Assembly: GCA_019649035.1 (NCBI GenBank)
Contig: BMAT01009626.1
Coordinates: forward strand, 629,821 to 665,647
Direction: 5' to 3'
Length of the DNA stretch: 35,827 nt
DNA from: Elysia marginata
Lineage: Eukaryota; Mollusca; Gastropoda; Plakobranchidae
In this document: positions 1 to 11,158 of the stretch, piece by piece
Numbering within the stretch: the stretch's first letter is position 1
Layout: each line of letters begins with the position of its first letter
Notes under the pieces: model-generated
The model's database searches: none
Told to the model about the DNA's origin: nothing
Seen by the model: the letters and a program-made list of their open reading frames with translations, nothing else
Translations under genes and position numbers: made by a program

Positions 1-1409
1 TTACTTAATTAATAATTACTTTTTGTGGGAAAAAACAACGAAATGTAAGTGTATTAACAAAAAGTATAAAATTTAGCAGAATTTTATAATGAAATATAAC
101 TCTGAGGTAGCCCCAATGGCCTCATAAGAGAATTACAGCTTAGTCAAAATTTCAAAAATTGAAGAGCAAAAGAGTCGCTGTAAATTAGCTCGTAATGATT
201 TAATTAGACCCTTCAAAGTACCAACCTTCTTCTTTAGAGCATTAAAAGGCTCTTACTACAACCTTAATATAAAAAAAGAATGATTTTGCACCATATACCA
301 GCCTAATTTAGACAAAATGAAGTTGAAAATAAATTTTTTACGTATAAGGGGTAGATAACTTTGTCACCTTATTACTCCCCTTGAAAGAGGCTCCTGCTTT
401 TAAAATTTAGATATTTGAATTCTGCAAGTCATAAGCTTTTCAAAAATGTATAATACTTGATATTTGATGCAATTTGAAATTTGACCTAGATTTAGGTTTT
501 CAAGTAAATAGCTCAATTCTTCCTGGAGAGTTCGCCTTAATTCTAACTTTGTTGTGGAAAGTTTTTTCCGTGGTGTCTATTTTTTTGTCTGCTATACATT
601 GTTCTCTGCCATAAGGACACTTGTGTTAGTTCTTTTTCCAGTCTGCATGTTATTGCAAGTCTTTAAGAATTTTAGCTGCCTTTCTCTGACGGTTTTGAGT
701 AGAGATATTTTGTATCCAGCAACGTCCGTCTTCTTTTCCTTCCATGTTATTTTGGTTTTTGGTTTTACAATCTATCTGATGTTTCCACTGCTTTGATGCT
801 TCTTTCTTAAGCTGCAAAACCTCACATAAATAGAATAAGGGCTTGATAAAAAAAAAATAAATCATTAATGTATAAAACAGACTTTGCTGAATTATTCAAG
901 GTAACAGTAAATTTTGTTATATGTTTTACTTACAGCTAACTCAATAGGTCAATCATCAATGTTCTTGAAAAATGGCTTGATCATGGGTTTTTGAAAATTT
1001 TGTTTAGATTTATTACATGTAGATGTTTTAATAATGATTAAAAAAAAGAAAAAAATTCAGCAGACCATATTTAAAGAAATGAATCTTATTTATTTAATTA
1101 ATAGTTGCATTTTTTTCAAGCCACCACAAAGACTATGCTGGCTTGCTTTCTTGCAGGCTAAATTTCTGTGAGATTTCCATGTCATCCTGCCGCTCTGGCA
1201 TAACATTATGAAGGGCTCAAGGTTTGAGGAACATTAGTAATGTCTAACACTGAGCTTGAGATAAGCATCATTTCCACTGCTCTTTTGTTTATTATCAATG
1301 CCTATTTTTTATTTATATGTAAATTAATGACTTTCCCTCTTTACCCTATTGTCCTGTTTATTCAACAAAAGAACTGATGAAATGCATTCAAAATTAATGT
1401 TTTTTACAG
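1..1409. other. Intron tail upstream of the first visible exon
   Basis: AT-rich sequence with no conserved coding block. The KVKLFRAS/LLSVLMWGVNHT-type N-terminal exon of PIP4K2 was looked for on the plus strand and not found, so it lies upstream of the window. No transposon was recognised. Confidence 0.6.
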
Positions 1410-1507
1410 GTCAATGAATTGAGCCATGTTAACATGCGTTTAATGCTGATGCCTGATGATTTCAAGTCCTACAGTAAAATAAGAGTGGACAATCACATGT
1501 ATAACAA
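1410..1507 (+). CDS. PIP4K2: PIP4K2 exon a (first visible coding exon)
   Basis: The acceptor is TTTTTACAG and the donor is AA|GTAAG. It encodes 32 codons plus two bases (VNELSHV...[13 protein letters not shown]...DNHMYN). The last two bases make a Lys codon with the first base of the next exon. This is the conserved N-terminal kinase-core segment that starts near residue 49 of human PIP4K2A. It opens in phase 0, so the upstream exon ends on a full codon. Confidence 0.95.
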
Positions 1508-3724
1508 GTAAGTTTTATAAATCATTATTATTAAAGTTGCAAATCTTTTGTTTTTTATGGTGCACTTTTAAAGTATTTTGAGGGATAGCAAAGAAAATTA
1601 GACTGCTATAAAGGCTTTCAGTTTCACCCTGTAACCTCAATTCAAAGGACGTGAGTTTGGTATTTGTAAATGTTATTTTAAGATTTCTTACGAATAACAA
1701 AAAATTGAAAGAAAATTATAATTAAGAATCTGTGGGTTATGACGGGACAAAAATTTTGTCCTGCAAATTTTTAATAAGACCATTTCTGTGTTTCATGGTC
1801 AATATATTTAAAATTTTATTATGGTACTAAAATTTCAGAGACACATAGCATCAAGTTATTTCTACAGTTGCATTATTTGCTTTGTCATTCCTGAAAATGC
1901 ATTGTTTATAATAACAAATGAGAATTTTATGACTCTCTTGTCACTGGCTCAGTTTTGAAATTTCGGGTTTAGTTTGTGCAGAGTCAATAAACTGTGTTTT
2001 TCCTTTGACAAGGGATATTTTTTTACAACCACCCAAAGTAGTTTATGAACAGAATTGATCAGTAAATTCACCAAGGGCACAGTCAGTTGATACTCTTGGG
2101 AGTAGCTCTGACTACGTGATATATTATAATACTGATTTATAACTAGAAGAAAAGTCAGGAGGTTTAGGCTGGGGAGAGTCTACAGAAATGAAATTTTTAG
2201 AGCATTTGACACAGGCAACAGTAATTAGAAAAGAGTGCTTTTTAGAGGCATAGTTGGATATATTATATTACATTGTGTTCGTTCAAAAGTGGTATTACTT
2301 AAGTTTGTATAATATTTATATTTTTACAGTTAGAACTGAAAAAGTTGTGAAAACAATTTGTTTTCATCGTTCAATTATTGAAATTAATGCCTTGAATGTT
2401 ACTCATATGTATTTTTTAAAACTTTTAATCAATCAATGTAAAATATAAATGCATATTGAAAATAGTCAATATTGTGACAGCTCAATGTTTACAAAACTTA
2501 GTCACATACTAGACAGTAACAACAATACATTGACAACAAAGGCATTGCAAATAATTAAATACACCAAGAACAGCAATGCATAATAGTAATGATAGTATGT
2601 CTACTTAAAACATTATGCTTGTTAAGGATAATTAATAAAGAGGATGGTGATGATGATAAATGCAGAACAAAAACGATCATATTCGATTTACATATTTATG
2701 ATGTGATATTGTTTAACAGCTTGTGGGTAGAAACCACTTAAAAGTTTATTGTTGCCCTTGAATGTTTTTGAGCGACAACTGTGTGGAAAAAAATAAAAAA
2801 TATCTCCTAGCAGGGTGTGTTTCATCTTTTATATTTTTCTTTGTTTTTGTTGCGATTCGTTTTAAATATTTTTGTTGAAGTGATGGGAGTGTAACGTTGG
2901 TTTTTTTTATGCTTTCCTAATTACAGACTAATTTATCCACACTTGATTGGGAGGCACAATCAGACCAAACTGTAATAGATTGCGTGAGAACGCTATCCAT
3001 AACAGCTCTATAGAAATTGGTTAGAATGTCTCTATCTGCTCCAAAAGATTTTAATTTACCTAAAAAATATAGTCGTTGTTAGGCGTTTTTGACAATTTTA
3101 GTACAGTCATCATCCCCATGTTCGTGTGGGTTTATGTGTTGTTATATTGTGAACATCAATTTATATTCTTCTTTCTTTTTGCATTTCTTCTCTATTTCAA
3201 CCTAAATAAAAGAAAAGAAAATCAAATGAAAAACTGCCTCTGAAATCCCAATTCTTATGTCCTCCTGAACGTTCTAGGCTGTGGTTATTATCCTTGACTA
3301 ATTCTTATCTTACACCCACCACTCTACGATCACTTTTTAAAAAAAGATATTTCTGAATCGCATATGAGTGTGATTATAATTGTATTTTTTTTCCTACCAC
3401 AGAGATAATATGCCTAGCAGGTTCAAAGTTAAAGAGTACTGCCCCATTGTGTTCAGAAACCTGAGAGAAAGGTTCGAAATAGATGATTTGGATTATCTGG
3501 TATGTCATCATTAATTTTGTTGTATGCTGGAAATGTAACATATGTCTTATGTTAGCCTTGTTTGAAAATGTTCCTTTTTTTCTCCAATGCATGCTCATCA
3601 TCACGGTTATCATCATCATTAGTGCTTCTTAGCTACTTTTCAACAAAATCTTCCTCAAGACCAAACTTCACTTGGACTATAGCCAATTTATTATTTAGGT
3701 CCTGTTCTGAGGATGAGTATTGAC

Positions 3725-3793
<69 letters not shown>

Positions 3794-4156
3794 TCACTCA
3801 CACACATTTTGAGGTAAAAACAATTCGGGATTCAAAGGTCTCTGTAAATATTTATAGTTTATATGATTTCTGTAAGAGCTCTTGGTTTTATTATAAGTAT
3901 CTAAAATTAGAAACTTACTCTTGTTTTGTTGGTATAGGTAAATTTTTGCCTGTTTTGTTCATAAACTTTCTTTATCCTATCTTTGAGAAGACATAATATA
4001 AAAAATGCACTTAACTGGACTGGTTTCAGGTCCTTGACCCAAATCTCTCAAGTACCCGCCTATTTTGTGATTGCCTGGGTCAGCATTATACCACTTGCTT
4101 TATTCAGCAAATTTATAATGTCTCCACAGAGCATTGTCTCTCTCTCTGTGTGTCTG

Positions 4157-4199
<43 letters not shown>

Positions 4200-7100
4200 A
4201 CTTTCTGAAGACATTTTGAGTCGTGTTAGATGACTGGTCTGAAGTTATCAAACAGCTCTTTTGACTTCACGTGTATCTTTTTAAAACATCTATTACAACT
4301 TTCACTTCAATATGTTGTCCTTTCACGTGGCGATCAATTTATGAAGGCACTTTATGGCAACTTGAGATCAACTGTCCATCAATTTTTTTTAAAGTTTTTC
4401 AAGAGTTTCCTGAATTTTTCTTTAATTTTAACTGAAATTCCCACATCATTTAGAATGTACGAGGGACGTCCGAAAAGAAACAGGAAAAGGGGCATAACTC
4501 AAACAGCTTTAATGGGGTAAATCTAAAACTTACACAGATTAAAGTGTCACTCTTTCTTTACTTCGCAATGTAATCCCCATGGAGATTGATGCATTTTGTC
4601 CAGTGCGACAGCAGCGAATAGATACCCACTCGAAAGAAATCAAGGTCAAGATGTGCAAACCAATTCTTCAATTCACCAACGAGGTCACCTTCTGTCTCGA
4701 AAGCTATGCCTCCTAAATGACGCTTCAAGGGTCCAAACAAATGAAAGTCAGAGGGTGCGAGGTCTGGATTTGGGGCAGGATGAGGAAGGATTTCCCAACG
4801 GTAGCGCTGCAGCCATTGCTGTGTAAGGTTTGCTGAATGAGGGGTCGCATTATCGTGCTAAAGCACAAAACCCCTACTCATGAGTCTTTTGCGACGAATT
4901 GCACCTCTGAGGCGGTCACAGGGGCTGCAGTATTGGGCAGTATTGATACACTGACCCCAGGGCAAAATGTCTGAGAGGATCACACCTTTTGCATATCAGA
5001 ACACACAAGCCATCACCTTAGCTGCGGACCTCTGCACTTTGAACTTTTTTGTCACCGGAGAGGATGTATGTTTCCAAGTCATGGAGACGCGCTTTGTCTC
5101 TGGTGTATTCAGGTGGACCTAAGTTTCATCACCAGTAATCAGATAGTTAAATAGATTATTCTTTGCTCCAGCAGGCCCCACACCGATATGCGTCAGATCC
5201 TCATCTCCATTGTCTAGTTGGCATCGCAGCAGAAGGCGTTGTGAAATTTTAACCCTTTGAAGCTTGTGATCCTCCGTTAACATTTTTGGAACCCATCTTG
5301 CAGACACCTTCTGATATCCTAAAGTGTCATGGACTATTTCATGAACCAAACTCTTTGGAATCTCGAGTTTCAAAGCAATCTCGCGTATCTTCATCCTCCT
5401 GTCACATTTGATGCGCTCGTCAACACGAGTTGTGTTCTCCTTATTGGTCCATGTTTTCGGGCGACCAGACTTTGGCTCATCATCTAGACTTTTTCGGCCT
5501 TCTCCAAACCAAGTATACCATTGTTACACTCGATATTTTGACACAGTACCCTCACCATATGTTTCAGCTATTTTTTTGTGAATTTCAGAAGGTCTATTCC
5601 TTTAAGAAACAAAAAAAACGCACTACAGCTCTGACCTTCAGCTTTGACCAGTCTTTGATAGGGGTAGCCATCTCGTAATCAGTAGCGTTCTATAGTGCAT
5701 CTATCAATGGTACTGAAACTGTGCACCGTGAAAGATAATATATTGCACTAGTGTTTCCCGTTTACAGAATTAAAAAATATGGATCGGTTCAAGAGTTATG
5801 CCTTTTTTCCTGTTTCTTTTCGGACATCCCTCGTAAGTTAAATTTGCTTTAAAACGAGGTGGAATAATGTCAAGATGATGTAATAACATGGACTATAAAG
5901 GTTAAACGGTGCAAACTTAACTTTTTATATCTGGGGTAGTATAAATCTGTAATAATAAATATCAGGAAAAACAATCAACAGATAATTAACTCGGATTGTA
6001 GCTTGTAGACGCAGCCTAAGGATATGAAAACAATAGACTAAGGCCATTTTTTTAATGTCATGATTTATGCTCTTGTGATATTTCTTTAAACAATTTTTAA
6101 AGGAAAAGGTTAAGTTTGTTTTTTTTTGTATTCGGGGCTTCACTCACGTAAAGTCATTATATCCATGGCAAGTCCTCCCAGTCTTAAAGTTTCTCTCTTT
6201 ACGTTCCCACGGCGACGAAAAAGGCCAGAATTCTGGATCTTTAGTTTTTTCTTTGATCTGCCTGGGCTGACCACGCGCATCCCCAAGGGATGCTGATTAC
6301 CAGCGATAAAGATGTCAGGGCGCAATTAATGGCCCCACTAGCGTCCTAATACAGGGGCAGGTAGCTGAGTGCGCCAGAAACCTAAAAATTAGCTTATTCT
6401 CAACCCGAATTAAGCCTTGATCACGTCGACTCACGCTGGGTTTATCTATTTCACCGTGTTAATCAAACCTTCCTCTTTAATTGGATATTTTTTATTTTGA
6501 AATGCGTTGGAAAACAAGATTTTTACAGTCGTTTTAAATTAGAGGGTGAAAATTCTGGAATGTTAGTGAAAACTCTTTTTCAATTTCATTTAACTAGCTT
6601 ATTCCCCGATAGATTTTGTTTTTTATTTTTTGCTAACATCAGGAAAACCTTTAGCTTTCAGTAGTAACAAAAAGTAGTGCGGACTCAACAAAATCTTAAA
6701 AGTTACAGGGCTTTAAAGTTACCCATGGTTGAATTTAGCCAGAAGCTAGATCTTTGCAGTTTTCCTTATTCTTCTTTGTTAAATTTAAATTTATCTACAG
6801 TAGAAACGTGTGTGTTGTGTGTGTAGTTAATAAAATCCGTGGTATATCCGGCCCCTCTGAATACTACCCATGTTTGCGGTGTTATAAAATTAAACAACAA
6901 ATCCAACTTTAAAAAAAACTGAGAGTATACATGAGAGAACTTTGCAGTCTCTTGATGAGAATTTCAATAATTTTTTGCTAAAAGTCGGTGACATAAAGAA
7001 CGAAAAACACCTTTTAATGCTTTTCACCAACCAATGGTTGACATAGATCTCTACAATTTTGCCCCTCCATAATTTCATACTTCTTGGTCTGTTGTGAGGC

Positions 7101-10100
7101 ATCACAGATTTTTAGAACAGGATGCTGTCAAAATTGATTTAAAAAGAAACTGCCGAAGAGAAAGCAAAACTAAAACTTGCTAAAGAAACAGTGTTATATG
7201 AAAAAAATGGACAAAGATGGAAGAAAAAATATACAAACATCTGGCAAAAGAAATAATTCAGACCATCGCGAAAAATACCCTACAAGACGAAAGACAAGTC
7301 AAGACAACAAAATAAATGGAACTTAGAAAAATGTTCATACAAACATATCTCATACTTGTTTACTAACATAAGACAATATAGAAGAAGCAGAGCACTCAGT
7401 GAGACAGTACATGAACATCTATAGAGAGACATTTTCAAATAATATTACCCCCTAGCATCACATTGTTGAGGACCACTGCCTTGAGTTCATGAAGAAATTT
7501 AATTTTGGACTTGCGTTTCATGGAGAGCAAGGCGGAGAAATGCTTCATTGTACAGTTGCAAAGATAGAGAGAGGGATGCGGGCATTTGGAATAAACACAA
7601 GAAAACAAAATATGTGATGGAAGTAACTGCTTTGCAAACTGCATCAGAAGAAAACCAAAGAAAAGAAAATGACTTTTTCTATCGAACAATAGGCCTACTG
7701 TATATAAGTTGTAAATAATTTGGACTGTGAACTTAAAATTGTGAAATGTGTAGCTAACCCCTCTATACTGACAAATTTGTTACCTTGAAATGTGCTCTGT
7801 TGTCCGAAAAGATAGAAGCTGACTTTCCAGTACATGGGTGGTATCATTTTGCCACATTTGCAATTAAGATCAAACAACCCTACACCAATTAACGCTCCTA
7901 TTATAAAGCAAAGTCCTGTCCAGTTACCCCAGGGTTTCACAGCCGCTGACATCTCAATGGATAGCCAGATCGAAAAGAGCTCACCCCTCAACAACCCCTG
8001 CTGAGTCTGCAGATATTTCTACAGTTATTTTTTCTTCTATATATTGTCTAACTCCATATCAAAAAACGAATAAAATCTATCAGGGAGAATTAAAGTTACA
8101 ATTTTTTAAAGTCTTTGAAACTATTTCACAAATTCTAAGAAAAATAGCAAAACTTTAAGACAACCTGTGAGCCTTCCATATATCATCTCAATGCAAAATT
8201 TGGTATGGTAGTGAAGCTCAGAGCTTCCGCATTTTTGCTGTACTATTCTTTCTTACGAACAACCAGTGAGAAAAAAGTTATTACGCCTACAAACACACTC
8301 ATAAGCACTCTAAAAAATCGCAGAATTCGGTGTCAGTGCAGGTAGATTTTTCGGGTGTGCAGGGCGAGATTTGACCAAAACTTGACCTCGCGGGCGTTGT
8401 TAATAGGCTTTCGCTGGGTGGCTGTACAGGTGAACTAAAAGTTGAGTGTTTCGTCGCCGTGTTCCAGAGTTTGCCACTCTCAGTGACATTGGTGACAAGT
8501 TTGTGTGACTGTACATTGAGTTTAACTGATCTTTAAAGAGATTTTAATTCTTTTGAGACATTGAATCAGTTTTTCACATCAATTTTATAATTTTTTAATT
8601 TATTCTGCTTCTTCAGAACTCATTGACCAAGCAACAACCAATAGCGTGTGATTCTCCAGGTAGAAGTGGCGCCCGCATGCTCATGTCTCGGGACAAAAAG
8701 TTTTTCATCAAAACGCTTGTGTCAGAAGAAGTGGAGATGATGCACCATGTACTCAAACAGTATCATCAGGTTTGCTATCCTATTTATATAGCCAACAGAT
8801 AAGCAGATTATTTTGATTCCTTCTAAATTTATGGTACATACTATTTGTGTCTCACTGATAATTAATGATGTTGCTTTTTTTATATGATTTGACCACATGG
8901 CCATCTTATAACATGAAAACTGATGAAGTATTTTAAGGATCAAGACGTTATGTTCAGTGCTCTCCAGTGCAATGCCCTTTTCTTCTATATATTCCTCAGC
9001 ATGTTGTTGAAAATCATGCCCACACACTGTTGCCTCAATACCTGGCTATGTACCGTCTCACTGTGAATGATGTCGAAACGTACATAGTTGTTATGCGAAA
9101 TGTGTTCAGTCCCCGCCTCTCTATCCACAAGAAATATGACCTGAAGGTGAGCCCTATGATGCTTGTGAAATAGCTCAATATTCTGTCCAAAAATGTTTTA
9201 TTTTTGTAGCCAAGGGGTATTTCTTCCCATATTATTGTATTGAAATTTATTGATCTTTAGATTTTGTTTAAAGATAGCAGGAATAAATTTTCCTTTAAAA
9301 AAAAGAAAGTTTTGATAGGTTTTAATTTTACTCCTTGATTAAATCAGATTTTGGCTCTCAGTGATAAAATGTGTGTAAAAGCTAGATTCTAGTAGAGAGA
9401 TCTAGAATTTAGATGATGCTATAGCATACCCGAGAGCTCTTATTTCCAACTAATTCATAATCTTGGAGACTAGAAAGTGTGTTTTATAAGAAAGTTTAGG
9501 TTAGAATTTAGGTGCTAGAACTAGAGCCTTAGATTGCCTTTTGTTTACTGAGGTTACAAATGGCCGTAGCGAAAGGCGCCTGCAGGTAACAGTAGGTTAG
9601 GCCTAGACCAAAACTAAACAGCACAGCTGTTAGAAACAGCATATGTGTATGTCTGCATGTTAAAATATTGCTGTTTGGTCATTCCCCTGGCAAATAAAAA
9701 GTTATCATAGGCTACATAAGTACTTTAATTTTAGTTTCCCTGAAAAAGTCCTGAAAAAGTGCTTGAATTTTGTATTTGGTCCAGGAAAAGTCCTTGAATT
9801 TATCGACGGACTGAAGAACATTTATTTCGTCAACTACTTAACTACGAGTTCTTTCTTCCTTCTTTTCTGTGTATCAGTTTCTGCAAGTATGCCTAATATT
9901 CGCGGTGTATCAGTAAATCGTGCTCAGCACTGTAATGAGCGAATGTTGGTGCCCTGTGCGGTCATCAGGTCATTGCCCTACCTTAGTAGTTAGTAGAGTT
10001 GCATGTATTTTTTCTTGCCCGATCGCTTCACAACACTGAAGCGAAAGTGCAATAACCTACACATGCGATCACTGGCCAATAATGTTGACTTCATTCACTG

Positions 10101-10720
10101 CACGGCCTTGATGAGTTGAGTATCGGAAGATCTCAAGGCTAAATCTACCATTCTACAATGGTAAACTCTATAGTGGTAAACACTATACCCTCTCCCCTTC
10201 CTGTACACACACACACACAAAGAAGGTTCTTGCTCTATTTAAAAAACCAAACAAAAACAAACTTAAACAAGGGAAGGTCGACCGCTCTAACCTTTTCCCA
10301 GGAAAAGTATTTCAGTGCTCCTTGAAACTGAAACTGGTGAAACTTTCTAGTCTCAACCTCTCAGGATAACAGCTGTCTTTTCTTTCCCTGTCGGGCCTCT
10401 ATTTCCATGTTTAGACATCTCTCTCTCTCTGCCTTTGACGTTAGTTTAAGGTATACTCCCGCTCCTCCCTCTTCTTTGCATCTGTCGGAATCTACCCTTT
10501 TTATTTTTCTTCATAAGCCTACATTTCCACCCTCTCTCTTTTCATCACCATCTATCTCCTTCTTTCTCTTCATCCCTATCTCTCTCTCTCTCTCTTTTTC
10601 TCTATCAAATACCCTTTCTTTTCTATGGCTTTCCTCCTCCTTCTCTGCCTATCAGTTTATGTCTGCTCATCCTTTTTTTTCGCTACCATGGGAAAATTGT
10701 TCTTTATTAGCCTGAACCTC

Positions 10721-10775
<55 letters not shown>

Positions 10776-10891
10776 TCTCAAATATCCTTTCTTTTCCACG
10801 TTTCTGCTCCCTCTATGCCTTAATATCTGCTCCTTCCTCTTCTTTGCGACTGTGAGAATCTATCCTTTTTGTCTTTCTTTAAAAGCCTTAC

Positions 10892-10968
<77 letters not shown>

Positions 10969-11120
10969 ACACACACACTCCCTCCCTCTCTCCTCTTTCT
11001 CTCTCTTTATCACATGCCCTTTCCTTAATGTTCCTGTTTCTTCTTTGTCTATGACTTGATGCCCTCTTCTTCTAGACTGGAGAAATCTTTCCTTCATCTT
11101 TCCTTTTAAGCTCTACACAC

Positions 11121-11158
<38 letters not shown>

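Noticed and set aside
554-796. 80-codon plus-strand frame with hydrophobic residues
   Set aside because: Rich in Phe, Leu and Val as expected from T-rich intron. No family resemblance and no splice context.
3983-4219. Frame ending in a long Ser-Leu repeat
   Set aside because: The repeat is translated (TC)n microsatellite; the rest is unremarkable intron.
7695-7994. 99-codon minus-strand frame with a membrane-like stretch
   Set aside because: No recognisable family, no supporting splice sites seen, and its length is possible by chance.
10407-11097. Several long frames on both strands (Ser-Leu rich, or Arg-Glu repeats)
   Set aside because: All arise from the CT/GA low-complexity array.
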